A DNA stretch of 64,000 nucleotides from Paenibacillus faecalis (lineage in GTDB: Bacteria > Bacillota > Bacilli > Paenibacillales > Paenibacillaceae). Under the pieces are notes generated by a model, which worked only from the letters and a program-made list of their open reading frames with translations, ran no database searches and was not told where the DNA came from. This document shows positions 8,847-18,153 of this stretch, in pieces (the first letter of the stretch is position 1; every line of letters starts with the position of its first letter). A program made the translations under genes and the position numbers. The DNA is taken from positions 538,006 to 602,005 of the forward strand of contig NZ_LT985747.1 of the NCBI RefSeq assembly GCF_900289175.1, given 5' to 3'.

Positions 8847-8888
8847 ACGTCATGCTGAACAAATGAGTACAGCATGACGTTTTTTTTC
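8847..8888 (+). terminator. Rho-independent terminator of the DHFR-like gene
   Basis: A perfect 11-bp stem ACGTCATGCTG/CAGCATGACGT (8847-8857 with 8870-8880) is followed by a T-run. Confidence 0.9.
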
Positions 8889-8956
8889 GCTACAAGGTAT
8901 CCAATCCATTCCGAAGAGAAGCGAGATTGGTTACTCACTGTTTTTCAACACATGAA

Positions 8957-10162
8957 TTAATACGCCTTCCCCCGTCTCATGGCCACCACATTGGCGGCGA
9001 CAAAGAACAAGACGGCGAACAGCAGCAGGATCATGGAAGGCAGAAAAGCAGCGTTTATTTCGGAACCTCTGGAAACCAGGTCGGTCATTCCTTTGATGAC
9101 CCAAGACTGCGGAACGAAATCAGCGATTCTAAGCAGAACATCGGGCATCAGTTCTCTGGACCACATGCATCCGGCAAGCAGCGAGGTCGGCATAATGACA
9201 ATCGCTGTGAGACTGCTAAGCTGTTTTTTGGTCGAAACCAGGTTCGCCATCAGCACGCCAAGTCCCGTTACGCTTAGAAGAAATGTGGAAAACAACAAAA
9301 TGATTCCGCCGGGAGAATTCCCCCAGTTTACCCCGAACACATACCTGCTGAAAAGAAGCAAAACTCCGACCTGAATCCACCCGAGCACAAAGATGGAAAA
9401 AATCTGCCCAAGCACGATATAGCTTGAACGTACGGAAGTCGATTGCAGTCTTCTCCACGTTCCGTTCTGCTTATCCTCCAAAATCGATCCTGTACTGTTC
9501 ACAATAAAAAATGCGATAAATATGATCAGAATCCCTAGCGTAGTATAGGACATGTCGCTCAGTCCAGTCTCTTCCCCGGAAGTATTGTCGCTAGACGCAA
9601 TTTCAATTCGGGGAGCACGCATATTGTTCAAAAAAGACTGTTCCAATTCCCGCTTGTCTTCAGGAATGGTTTCCTTTTCGGCAGGAGCCATAGCCGAGAC
9701 GACATTCAAAGTTTCGTCCACAAGTCTATGCTGTATTTTCAGTCTGTTGGCGTATCCGTCCAATTCGCTTTTCAATCCGCGTATTTTTTCATTGTCCTGC
9801 AAATGGAGAAGTTGAACAGGAGTGCCGTCACCGGTCAAGACATCCTCAGAAAATCCGTTCCCGATCACAACTGCCGCCACTACCTTGCCTTCAATGATCG
9901 CCTTTCTGGACTCGCTATAGCTTTTCAATTGAGCTTCATAGGCGGAATTGTCCTGTAACCAGGCAACAACCTGTTTAGAAGATTCAGTCTGATCCTGATC
10001 CACAATCAAAATTTTTAACTTATCATCGCCAGTTCCGCCTCCAAAGCCATAGATGACTACCGTCACAAAAAATAAAGGGGTCAAAAACATCCATACCAAG
10101 GAGGTTTTGTCCTTAAGTACCTGTTTTATTTTCAATAAAGCAATATAAAGCGATTGTTTCAC
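8957..10162 (-). CDS. ABC-2 type transporter permease (drug/lipid exporter type)
   Basis: About 401 residues: a first membrane span near residues 22-42, a large extracytoplasmic loop, then a cluster of five spans ending at the C terminus, the YhgE/NatB-like ABC-2 layout. The start is taken as GTG at 10162 with AGGAGG 7 nt before it; the frame extends further upstream but would overlap the neighbouring permease. It is the third gene of a three-gene exporter operon (ATPase, permease, permease). The substrate is unknown. Confidence 0.88.
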   Translation of the reverse strand: MKQSLYIALLKIKQVLKDKTSLVWMFLTPLFFVTVVIYGFGGGTGDDKLKILIVDQDQTESSKQVVAWLQDNSAYEAQLKSYSESRKAIIEGKVVAAVVIGNGFSEDVLTGDGTPVQLLHLQDNEKIRGLKSELDGYANRLKIQHRLVDETLNVVSAMAPAEKETIPEDKRELEQSFLNNMRAPRIEIASSDNTSGEETGLSDMSYTTLGILIIFIAFFIVNSTGSILEDKQNGTWRRLQSTSVRSSYIVLGQIFSIFVLGWIQVGVLLLFSRYVFGVNWGNSPGGIILLFSTFLLSVTGLGVLMANLVSTKKQLSSLTAIVIMPTSLLAGCMWSRELMPDVLLRIADFVPQSWVIKGMTDLVSRGSEINAAFLPSMILLLFAVLFFVAANVVAMRRGKAY

Positions 10163-10173
10163 GAGAATGCCTC

Positions 10174-11361
10174 CTATTGCAGCTTGAGTCTGGATATACC
10201 GAGACTTAGAAACACCACTCCCATCGAGCAAAGCACGATTGAAGGAGTAATAATGGACGAAAAGCCGTTGTTAACCATCAGGTTCAAATAGCCTTTGAGC
10301 GCCCAGTTGTTCAACAACATGTTTGCCGCATTTTGAAGGACGGGATGCATATCATAAATCGGCATCATATTGCCTCCCACAAAAGCCATAAGCATAATGA
10401 CGGCTGGATTTACGATATCGGCGGTTTTGGAAGTTTTGAACAGCGTGGCGAGCAGCATCGCCAGCCCGGAGGCCGCAAACGTCATCGCCAGCGAAAGCAC
10501 GATCAGCCCGGCTAACGAGTTCCCCCATTCCACGCGAAAGACATACTTTGTAAACAAAATTAGGATAGCTACGTCCATGATGCCCAATATCGTCAATCCC
10601 ACGAATTTTCCGGTGAGAATTTCCGCCTTCCCCGCTTTGGTCGTCAACAGTCTCCGCAGCGTCTGATCTTCCCTTTCCTCAATAATAGAAGTGGTTCCAA
10701 GCATCCCAACAAACAATATATACATGGAAACTACGGCCGCAGAGTAATACTGTATTGCAGACAGACCTTTGCTGTCCCCCGTAATATTTCCTTCGGAAAC
10801 GACCGATTCCGAATAGCTGATGGATTCCATCAGCGCTGGAACAATGCTTTCCCCCGGGATCGTGTATTCCGTAAGCAAAGAACCCGCCGCATCTGCGGCG
10901 GCGAGCATCGCAGATGACATGCCTGCGTAATTGTTCATGATACTGCCTACGATTGAGCTTTCGAGCTCATTGCCTTTATCTTCGTACAATCGAATTTGCG
11001 CCCGCCCTCCGTCTTCAATGTTTGACGAATAATTTTCGGGTACAATGACGGCGGAGGCCAGGTCTCCGTTTTTCACTTTCTCCAAAGCTTCTTGTTCTTT
11101 CATCTCGGTAACATGGATATAAGAGGACAGCGAATCCGATTCAAGGAAACTCTTTATACTTTTCGAATCATCGCTTCCGTCCAGATCCACAAAACCAACT
11201 TCGATCGCTTCCATCTTCGCTTCGCTTCCGCTAAACATAGAATTCAAGCTTAATCCCAGAACAAGGATCAGCACTATTGGCATCAGAATGATCAGCGCTA
11301 ATGCCTGTTTATCTTTGAGGATCACACGCAGATCCTTTAAAGCGATGCTCCATATCTTCAT
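10174..11361 (-). CDS. ABC-2 type transporter permease
   Basis: A 395-residue permease with the same plan as its downstream neighbour: an N-terminal span (about 22-42), a long extracytoplasmic region up to about residue 200, then repeated spans including IVNPAVIMLMAFVGGNMMPIY. It sits 11 bp before the second permease and 11 bp after the ATPase gene. The two permeases probably form a heterodimer. Confidence 0.9.
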   Translation of the reverse strand: MKIWSIALKDLRVILKDKQALALIILMPIVLILVLGLSLNSMFSGSEAKMEAIEVGFVDLDGSDDSKSIKSFLESDSLSSYIHVTEMKEQEALEKVKNGDLASAVIVPENYSSNIEDGGRAQIRLYEDKGNELESSIVGSIMNNYAGMSSAMLAAADAAGSLLTEYTIPGESIVPALMESISYSESVVSEGNITGDSKGLSAIQYYSAAVVSMYILFVGMLGTTSIIEEREDQTLRRLLTTKAGKAEILTGKFVGLTILGIMDVAILILFTKYVFRVEWGNSLAGLIVLSLAMTFAASGLAMLLATLFKTSKTADIVNPAVIMLMAFVGGNMMPIYDMHPVLQNAANMLLNNWALKGYLNLMVNNGFSSIITPSIVLCSMGVVFLSLGISRLKLQ

Positions 11362-11372
11362 CCGGATTCCCC

Positions 11373-12308
11373 CTAATCTCTGAGCGCTTTCCCAGTCAGT
11401 TTCAGAAAAACGCTCTCCAGATTCGGCTCTTCCACTTTCATTTGGACGATTCTAGCTTGATGTCCCGAAATGACGGTCAGAATGTCGGTCAAAGCTTGGT
11501 CCGCATCGTTTACGGATAGGCTGAGATCGTAATCGTTTTGTTGAATATGACGAACGGCTTCAAGTCCATGAAGACTCTTTACCAACTCCGGAGAAATTTC
11601 GGAGAGCCGGATATCGATCACTTCTCCGTCAAGCATGGTTTTTTTGAGATTTTCCTTATCGTCCATCGCAATAATTTTGCCGTCATCGACAATCGCGATT
11701 TTGGTGCAGAGAAACTCTACTTCCTCCATATAGTGGCTTGTGTAGATGACCGTTATGCCCGCACCGTTTAACTCTTTGACCGTCTCCAATATGTAATTCC
11801 GCGATTGCGGATCGATCCCCACCGTCGGTTCGTCCATAATGAGGATTTCAGGTTCGTGTATGAGAGCCGCCGCGATATTGATTCTGCGCTGCATCCCGCC
11901 TGAATAACTTTTGATTATTTGATTTTTACGGTCTTCCAAATTTACGATGCGAAGAACCTCCGTCACCCGTTCCTTCAGGCGCTTGCCAGTTACGCCGTAC
12001 ATCCGCCCCCAGAATCGCAAATTGTCAACGGCGCTTAACGTGGGATACAAGGCGATTTCCTGAGGGACCAAGCCGATTCGCTTTTTTCCTTCGATCGGAT
12101 GCTTGGAAATGTCTGCCCCGTTAATGTGAATGCTCCCGGACGTCGGTTTGACAAGCCCGGCGAGCATGGAAATCGTCGTGGACTTCCCCGCCCCATTTGG
12201 TCCAAGCAAACCAAACAACTCTCCCTTTTCAATACTCAGCGTAATTCCTGCAACGGCTGTTTTTTCGTTGTACTTTTTAACCAAGCCGTCCACTTTGATC
12301 AGTTCCAT
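11373..12308 (-). CDS. ABC transporter ATP-binding protein (drug-exporter DrrA/NatA type)
   Basis: A 311-residue ATPase with Walker A GPNGAGKST, a Q-loop in VPQEIALYPTL, the signature YSGGMQRR, Walker B ILIMDEP and the switch His in TSHYMEE. The C-terminal 80-residue extension is typical of DrrA-like exporters. The start at 12308 (MELIKVDG) is preferred because GGGAGG lies 6 nt upstream, while an ATG two codons earlier directly abuts that site. First gene of the exporter operon. Confidence 0.95.
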   Translation of the reverse strand: MELIKVDGLVKKYNEKTAVAGITLSIEKGELFGLLGPNGAGKSTTISMLAGLVKPTSGSIHINGADISKHPIEGKKRIGLVPQEIALYPTLSAVDNLRFWGRMYGVTGKRLKERVTEVLRIVNLEDRKNQIIKSYSGGMQRRINIAAALIHEPEILIMDEPTVGIDPQSRNYILETVKELNGAGITVIYTSHYMEEVEFLCTKIAIVDDGKIIAMDDKENLKKTMLDGEVIDIRLSEISPELVKSLHGLEAVRHIQQNDYDLSLSVNDADQALTDILTVISGHQARIVQMKVEEPNLESVFLKLTGKALRD

Positions 12309-12360
12309 CCCCATCCTCCCGTTTTACATGATTCCAAGTAAATAATATACATATATAGAC

Positions 12361-12419
12361 ATTAACACATATGGAAAGAAACGGGCAGATCGTTTCACTG
12401 AGCTATTAAAGTAATCTAG
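12361..12419 (+). pseudogene. Duplicated 3' end of the DHFR-like gene (remnant)
   Basis: This stretch aligns over about 60 bp with 8769-8829, the end of the DHFR-like gene, differing at scattered bases and by a one-base insertion. In frame it still reads ERNGQIVSLSY before a stop, against ERIGQIVSLSYKVI in the intact gene. Both copies have the same orientation and bracket the ABC exporter operon. Confidence 0.75.
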
Positions 12420-12457
12420 ATAGAGTTTCACTGGGTTAAAGATTTTTTTTACTTCCC

Positions 12458-12623
12458 TCATCAATAACCCACAGCCAGATACAAAGGTCGTTCTACGAGA
12501 TGAAATTCAAATATTATCTGAGGATCATGGAAGGTATCGGGTATATCCCTATTTTCCCTTTCAAGAGGATCGACCAGTTGACGTTATCAACAACCAAACA
12601 AAAAGAGTCATACTTCAACGTTA
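12458..12623 (+). pseudogene. Coding remnant of an unrecognised gene (C-terminal fragment)
   Basis: Before the hairpin at 12600 a plus-strand frame of about 55 codons ends at TAG 12621-12623. It reads like real protein (for example GRYRVYPYFPFQEDRPVDV) but has no start codon or ribosome site, and an upstream stop lies at 12421. Direct run-on into a good terminator suggests the 3' end of a lost gene. Family not recognised. Confidence 0.4.
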
Positions 12624-12648
12624 GTCGTTGTATGACTCTTTATTTTTA
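12600..12648. terminator. Bidirectional Rho-independent terminator
   Basis: AAAGAGTCATAC pairs with GTATGACTCTTT around a small inner hairpin and is followed by TATTTTT on the plus strand. It serves the plus-strand remnant and the converging phosphotransferase gene. Confidence 0.85.
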
Positions 12649-12654
12649 TCCATA

Positions 12655-13380
12655 TTAATCCGTAGCCTCAACAAAGTGAGTAAATAATTTCAGCCTGTCG
12701 GTATCAATATCGTTTCTGCCATAAGCATCTAAAAAAATATCGTTATACGCACTAGTCTTGAAATTAAATCCAAGTGTCCACAATCCCCAGTAGATATCAT
12801 AATGCCTATCTCCAATGCCGCCATTTCCCAAATCGATAAACGCCTTGAACGTAAAGTCATCCATAATCATATTAGGTAAACAATAATCGCCATGAATGAC
12901 AACATCGTCAACAGCCGCTTTTCTTAAATCCTCAAACATATCGTCCTTACCATGACTTGTTTCATTCAACATTTCGGCGGTCCGGTTTTGAAACGGGCAG
13001 CCTTCTGTCGAAAGGGAATGTAACATTCGCAGATTCTCACCGAAAGCAGCGGCCAGCTTTTTGGGATGATCAATATGTATTCTCGCTGTTCCGTCCTCAC
13101 CGCTCACGGCTTCCGTAAGTAAAAAGTCATTCTCCACATCTGATTCATACGCTATGGCTTTGGGTGCAACATGATACCTGCTTAAAAAAGAGGTCATTTT
13201 CTCTTCTCGTCCAAGACTCCCTCTTTTGCTAATCTTCAGATAGGCTCTTACTTCACCTTCTACTAACAATGTTCTTGCATCCTCAGAACAGCTGCTATCA
13301 TATATTTTTGCATTTACTAAGTATTCTCTTATGGGTGAAGGTACAGTCCCTATATCCAAAGAAACTTCAGTTCTGTTCAT
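12655..13380 (-). CDS. Aminoglycoside 3'-phosphotransferase-like kinase (APH family)
   Basis: A 241-residue protein with the APH(3') catalytic core: VVIHGDYCLPNMIMD (HGDxxxxN, catalytic Asp) near residue 164 and FIDLGNGGIGDRHYDI (metal-binding D) near residue 184. The N-lobe has GREEKMTSFL and a leader-like YLKISKRG nucleotide-binding Lys region. Classical APH(3') enzymes are about 260 residues, so it is slightly short at the C terminus. Such proteins transfer the ATP gamma-phosphate to aminoglycosides, but many relatives act on other substrates; resistance is not established. Confidence 0.85.
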   Translation of the reverse strand: MNRTEVSLDIGTVPSPIREYLVNAKIYDSSCSEDARTLLVEGEVRAYLKISKRGSLGREEKMTSFLSRYHVAPKAIAYESDVENDFLLTEAVSGEDGTARIHIDHPKKLAAAFGENLRMLHSLSTEGCPFQNRTAEMLNETSHGKDDMFEDLRKAAVDDVVIHGDYCLPNMIMDDFTFKAFIDLGNGGIGDRHYDIYWGLWTLGFNFKTSAYNDIFLDAYGRNDIDTDRLKLFTHFVEATD

Positions 13381-13439
13381 GACTTCCTCCTAGAAACGGT
13401 ATAATATGGCGTCATAATAGATGGCGCTAACTTCTCCTG

Positions 13440-13940
13440 CTAACGATCATTCATTTCGCTCTCAATATAATGCATGATCGTTTTGTTTAATTCGATATCA
13501 TTGTTTTTATCCCATATTGTACTTTGTTCAAATATTCCTGGTCTAAAAAACAACGCGATTCTCTCCCGAAACCAATCCTGCATAGGCAGTTCATCAAGTT
13601 GATCCTTGTTGACCCACAACAGCTCCCCTTCTGGAGGATTTACAAGAAGCTCGCCTTCAAATGATGTGACCAAATAATTAAAGACCATGTAACGAAGTCC
13701 TGAATTAATCTCACAAAATTCATTTAATCCCTTATATATGATGTCTTTTACGATTAAGCCTGTTTCTTCTCGAACCTCGCGTATGGCTCCATCTACAATA
13801 CTTTCTGGAAAATCCACTTTTCCGCCGGGGGCAATAAAACCCGGGAATCCCTTATGCTCCGGTCGGTTAATCAACAGTATCTGATCTCCATCTTTGACCA
13901 TGCTCATCGTTAGTATTTGGTAATTTACCTCAGTCTGCAT
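13440..13940 (-). CDS. NUDIX hydrolase (8-oxo-dGTP diphosphatase-like)
   Basis: A 166-residue protein with a complete NUDIX box, GGKVDFPESIVDGAIREVREETGL read as Gx5Ex7REVREETG, around residues 39-61. It hydrolyses nucleoside diphosphates linked to another group. Closest to the MutT/YvcI-type group by layout. Upstream 13941-14227 has no gene apart from the hairpin noted before the CPBP gene. Confidence 0.92.
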   Translation of the reverse strand: MQTEVNYQILTMSMVKDGDQILLINRPEHKGFPGFIAPGGKVDFPESIVDGAIREVREETGLIVKDIIYKGLNEFCEINSGLRYMVFNYLVTSFEGELLVNPPEGELLWVNKDQLDELPMQDWFRERIALFFRPGIFEQSTIWDKNNDIELNKTIMHYIESEMNDR

Positions 13941-14187
13941 TCAAATCCGTTCCCCATTCTTGTATAACACCTCAGTATATAACTCTTCCATAAGGCTGAG
14001 ACGTTTATTGAATCTTATTCTTCTTTTATTATACATGCAGTTACTAGGTAAGGTAAGTCGTTGAAACACACTATGCTACCTAGCATGAAGGAGACTCGTC
14101 GAATGCGTGATCACGCAAAAACAAATGCGTAAGCACGCCCCGAAATCAACGGGAAATACGGATTTCCCGCGCGCCAAAGTCCGTTAT

Positions 14188-14208
14188 GCTCAAAGAGTAA
14201 CTTTGAGC
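14188..14208 (+). promoter_or_regulatory. Hairpin directly before the CPBP-gene ribosome site
   Basis: GCTCAAAG/CTTTGAGC (8-bp stem, 5-nt loop) ends just upstream of the GGAGGG ribosome site of the next gene. It could protect the mRNA 5' end or influence translation. No T-run, so not a terminator. Confidence 0.3.
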
Positions 14209-14227
14209 TTACACGGAGGGATATATC

Positions 14228-15034
14228 ATGTCTACGATGTACCGCAAACTTGTTAACTTTTTCAACTTGTCCGATCCAAACTACGTTTCTTTCATCCGCA
14301 AGTATGAAGCCAAAACGAAAAAACAAATCGCCTTTTACCTGTTTCTCGGCCTTTTGCCCGGTTTGGTCGCGTACCTGTTCGTCTATCCGCTTCGCGAGCC
14401 GATCATGGAATGGACGGGATTGTCGGCCCAATATGTGCAGTTACTGGCGCTTACTTTCATGGCCGGCGGCTGGCATTTGATCGTTCCGTTCCTGATGCTG
14501 CGTTACAAGGACGGACTTACATTTAAGGAATCGCTCGTATATCTCGGCTTTACCAGACTCGATCTGAAAGGACTATTGATCGTTTTTCCAATCTTAACGA
14601 TACTGTTTACGCTCATATCACTGCCTTATATGAAATATGTGTACCCGCCGCTACACGATTGGCTGAACGGGTTTCCGATTTTCCATATGGGAGAATGGCA
14701 TATTTTTCATCATGATTATTACGACCCTAACTTTCCCTGGCCGCTGTTTCTGATTGGCCTGATCGGCAACTTTATCGGCGAGGAAGTCTATTTCCGCGGT
14801 TATCTGCTGCGCAAGGTGGGACGCCTCCGATTCGACTGGCTGTGGATCGCTATCATTTTTCAGTTTTATCATATGTGGCAAATTCCGATCAACTGGGCGT
14901 TCGTGCTGCTGGCCATGTTCATCCCGGAAGAAATACTCGTCAAGCTGCGTAAAAATATTTACGGTGCCATCCTGCTACACTTGTTCGTTAACTTTGTGTG
15001 GGGGAAAATCACATTGTACCTTGTCGGGGTATAA
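14228..15034 (+). CDS. CPBP-family (Rce1/CAAX-like) intramembrane protein
   Basis: A 268-residue polytopic membrane protein. The glutamate motif EEVYFRGYLLRK lies near residue 183 and is followed by a His-containing YHMWQ segment, both hallmarks of the CPBP intramembrane endopeptidase/Abi family. The RBS GGAGGG is 8 nt upstream. It precedes a two-component pair by 91 bp on the same strand. Related proteins process membrane proteins or peptide signals, but no substrate can be named here. Confidence 0.85.
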   Translation: MSTMYRKLVNFFNLSDPNYVSFIRKYEAKTKKQIAFYLFLGLLPGLVAYLFVYPLREPIMEWTGLSAQYVQLLALTFMAGGWHLIVPFLMLRYKDGLTFKESLVYLGFTRLDLKGLLIVFPILTILFTLISLPYMKYVYPPLHDWLNGFPIFHMGEWHIFHHDYYDPNFPWPLFLIGLIGNFIGEEVYFRGYLLRKVGRLRFDWLWIAIIFQFYHMWQIPINWAFVLLAMFIPEEILVKLRKNIYGAILLHLFVNFVWGKITLYLVGV

Positions 15035-15125
15035 ATCACCCGTGCTTTCAAACACCTGGCTTTGTTATTTTTTTGATCATTTCGGGGCTTGTAAAAAATG
15101 GTACAATGGGATCGGGTGATGCACT

Positions 15126-17408
15126 TTGCCGAAAATTATGCGCAAATACAACTGGGCTGTATACGGATCAGCCCTTCTATTTCTTCTTATTGCGGCTTAT
15201 ATTCATACTGTTACGCTACAGAATCCGTACACCGGTCTATTGTTCCGCGAAGATGCTGGCGGCTGGTCTGTCGCATCCGTCGATCCTGCGGGTCGGGCGA
15301 ATGAATGGAACATCCACATCGGTGACCACCTTCTAGCTGTCGATGGGGAACATCCGGACTTGGTAAAGCTCGGTGATCGTGCATACCTGAAAGAATCAGG
15401 TACACTACTGTTTCAGCGCGAGGGCATAGGACGCTTTGAAATACATAACAATGCTGCCATCACGGACGTGTACAAGGGAATGTTCGCTGTCTGTACGGAA
15501 CTGGCGCTTCTTGCAATCGGACTGGCAGCTTACAGAAACAAGCCAGAGTCTTATATGGTACGCCGCTTCTATGCACTGAACGTTTTCATGGCCGCAACGC
15601 TGCTGTCGGTCTATTCGACGGAAACGAACTTGACCGGGCTGATTCTGCCGGTCGCTGCAAGCTGGATGCCATACTTGCTGTTCGCCTTCTTTGTAGCCTT
15701 CGTGTTCCGCTGCGTCCCTAGATGGCTCGTCTCGGCAATGGCAGCCTACCGAATACTCGCAGCCTTGTTTGCCGTTTATGTGCTGATTGTCTTCTCGATC
15801 GGCGCTATTCCGGGATGGACCCGCAGCGTCATTCATACGGCTTTGATCGGCACACTGCTTGGCATACTCGCCATTGCAGCAATATATTGGCGTGCAATGG
15901 ACCGCGCCGAGAAGAATCGGCTGCTCACATTTGTTACAGCTCTGTCATTCGGATTAATGCCATACCTGTTCCTGTACGCGCTGCCTGATCTGCTGTGGGG
16001 CGAACCGATGGCACCGCCGGATATGACGCTGGCCGGTCTTATCGTTCTGCCTGCTTCGGTGCTGTTGATATGGGCTCGTCAAAAGCTGCTGGATATGTCC
16101 TTCTATCTTCCCCGTCTGGCCATTCACGGCCTATATGTGGGGCTTGCGACCGTTATCGTCGCCGCACTTGTCCGCAGCGGCGCATCCCCGGCAACTCTAG
16201 CACTGTGCGGCGCCTTCGCTGTTTTAGCACTGCTGCATCGTCTTGGCCTCGACGTTGTCAAGCGTCAACGGGAAAAGCGAGAAGTCCGGCTCGATCAACT
16301 TCGTCTGGAGATGTCGATCCGACTTGCCGAGCATCGCAACAGCCGTGATCTACTTCGGATGCCCGCGGAGCTTGTCCATAGTGTAACGGACATTGAGGGG
16401 TTATGCTTCATCTGGAATCGCGGAAGCGAAACTTTTGTATACGGAACTGGACCATTCGCTGAGTTATCAGAGCTGTCTGCTGCCGGAGAAACCATCTCAC
16501 ACGAAACACTCTCCAGTCAGAGCGGCTTCCTGCAGATCATCGACCTTGCGCAATCGGACGGGAAAGTCATTGGGCATTTGGGACTTGGTACGAAAATAAA
16601 CCATACTTCCTTCACCCCTGATGAACTGAACCTGATTGACAAAATAAAGTTCGAAACCGTCCGCCTGTTAACGAACGCTTCCTTGCTCGAAGAACTTCGT
16701 GAAGCCCGCAGAAATGTATCCGGAGCAGCACTCGATAACCGGCTGATGGAAGCACAGCACGCGGAGCGGATTCGAACATCCTACTATTTGCATGATCATG
16801 TTTTGCAAAATCTTATTTTCCTTACACGAGATCTAGAGGAATTACATGATACCGGACAAAGCGACAAGCAGCTGACTTCTGTCTGGTTGAAATGTCTATA
16901 CGATACACAACGTGACATTCGAATGCTGTGCGATGATCTCTACCCACACATCGTCGATCAGGCAGGGCTTGGGGCTGCACTTCGCTGGCTTGCGCGCACG
17001 TTGAAGGAAAACGGCGGACCGTCGACCGATCTGGAAAACAAGCTGCCGGAAACGCTACCTCCGTTATATCAGCTTACGCTATTCCGTATCGTTCGCGAGC
17101 TTACCAATAATGCGGTCAAGCATGCCAGCGCAGCCAGGCTGACGATTCGGCTATGGGAAACGGATGTTGCCATATATGCTCAGGTCAAAGACGACGGCAT
17201 TGGATTCGATCCGGCTGACGTAGGTGGCATTCGAACAGGGAACCGGGGGTTTGGGCTTGTCACAATAAACAGCCAGATCGCCCAGTTCGGAGGCGACATC
17301 GATATTGAAGCGGCACCCGGATGCGGAACAACAATCCATATTCGGCTGCCAAAGCTGGGAGGCGAAGTAAAAAATGGAGCAACCGATCAAGGTTCTACTG
17401 CTGGATGA
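15126..17408 (+). CDS. Sensor histidine kinase, ComP-like (polytopic, HisKA_3)
   Basis: A 760-residue kinase with about ten hydrophobic spans in the first 390 residues. Between spans one and two is a PDZ-like loop (VDPAGRANEWNIHIGDHLLAVDG split around IGDHLLAV). A GAF-like linker is followed by the HisKA_3 phosphoacceptor in LHDHVLQN (His near 556) and a HATPase_c domain with NNAVKHA and GNRGFGL. The length and many spans resemble ComP. The start is a TTG with GGGTG 7 nt upstream; an ATG four codons later is an alternative. Its end overlaps the response-regulator gene by 35 bp. No ComX-like or ComQ-like gene was found beside it. Confidence 0.9.
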   Translation: MPKIMRKYNWAVYGSALLFLLIAAYIHTVTLQNPYTGLLFREDAGGWSVASVDPAGRANEWNIHIGDHLLAVDGEHPDLVKLGDRAYLKESGTLLFQREGIGRFEIHNNAAITDVYKGMFAVCTELALLAIGLAAYRNKPESYMVRRFYALNVFMAATLLSVYSTETNLTGLILPVAASWMPYLLFAFFVAFVFRCVPRWLVSAMAAYRILAALFAVYVLIVFSIGAIPGWTRSVIHTALIGTLLGILAIAAIYWRAMDRAEKNRLLTFVTALSFGLMPYLFLYALPDLLWGEPMAPPDMTLAGLIVLPASVLLIWARQKLLDMSFYLPRLAIHGLYVGLATVIVAALVRSGASPATLALCGAFAVLALLHRLGLDVVKRQREKREVRLDQLRLEMSIRLAEHRNSRDLLRMPAELVHSVTDIEGLCFIWNRGSETFVYGTGPFAELSELSAAGETISHETLSSQSGFLQIIDLAQSDGKVIGHLGLGTKINHTSFTPDELNLIDKIKFETVRLLTNASLLEELREARRNVSGAALDNRLMEAQHAERIRTSYYLHDHVLQNLIFLTRDLEELHDTGQSDKQLTSVWLKCLYDTQRDIRMLCDDLYPHIVDQAGLGAALRWLARTLKENGGPSTDLENKLPETLPPLYQLTLFRIVRELTNNAVKHASAARLTIRLWETDVAIYAQVKDDGIGFDPADVGGIRTGNRGFGLVTINSQIAQFGGDIDIEAAPGCGTTIHIRLPKLGGEVKNGATDQGSTAG

Positions 17409-18003
17409 CCATCCGCTAGTTATGGAGGGTTTAAAAAACCGATTGGAGCGTGAGCCGGATATGCAGATCGTCGGGACGTTCAGCGACCCGCGAAAACTGC
17501 TTGCAGACATTCAGGGGCTTAACCCGGACGTCGCCGTCATCGACATTTCGATGCCCGGCATGAACGGCTTCGAGCTGGCGGAGGAGCTGAAACGAACTTA
17601 CGCTATAACCATCAAACTGATCATTCTGTCAGGGTACGTGTACGACGAATATATACATAAAGCATATGAAATAGGCGTTCACGCTTACTTGTCCAAGCAA
17701 GCAACCTATCCGCAAATTATTAACGCCATTCGCCAGAGTATGCTCGGGCACCGACTTGTGCCGGAGAGAATGACCACTCTGCCGAGAGCCGACCAGTTAA
17801 CGCCAACGGAACGGGAAGTGCTGAAATGGATCGCGCTGGAGAAGACAAATAAGGAGATCGCCTTAGAGCTGGCGATGAGCCAGCGAACGGTGGAGTACCA
17901 TATGGCAGCTATTAACCGGAAGCTTGACGTCAAGACAAGAATCGGTGCGGTAGCTAAAGGCTACGAGCTTGGATTGCTGGAGCGGCTATATAACGGAAAC
18001 TGA
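17374..18003 (+). CDS. NarL/FixJ-family response regulator (ComA-like)
   Basis: A 209-residue regulator. The receiver domain has acidic pocket residues D11/D12 and phosphoacceptor D57 in VAVIDISMPG. A LuxR-type helix-turn-helix covers about 145-205 (LTPTEREVLKWIALEKTNKEI begins it). Overlap with the kinase gene indicates translational coupling, so this is its cognate regulator. Targets are unknown. Confidence 0.95.
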   Translation: MEQPIKVLLLDDHPLVMEGLKNRLEREPDMQIVGTFSDPRKLLADIQGLNPDVAVIDISMPGMNGFELAEELKRTYAITIKLIILSGYVYDEYIHKAYEIGVHAYLSKQATYPQIINAIRQSMLGHRLVPERMTTLPRADQLTPTEREVLKWIALEKTNKEIALELAMSQRTVEYHMAAINRKLDVKTRIGAVAKGYELGLLERLYNGN

Positions 18004-18004
18004 C

Positions 18005-18030
18005 ACAAAAAAGGGGAGCACGTGCTCCCC
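18005..18030 (-). terminator. Terminator-like hairpin between convergent genes
   Basis: The perfect palindrome GGGGAGCACGTGCTCCCC (18013-18030) is followed on the minus strand by TTTTTTGTG, so it best serves minus-strand transcription from the acetyltransferase gene. Confidence 0.6.
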
Positions 18031-18153
18031 CCTATAGCATTAAACCGAATTCACGCCGGGTAATATCATATAACCGACTATCGAAAATGAAGCAGCACGG
18101 CGACGCCGAGTCTGCTTTTTCGAATGAATATACTACGGCAATGCACTTGGATT

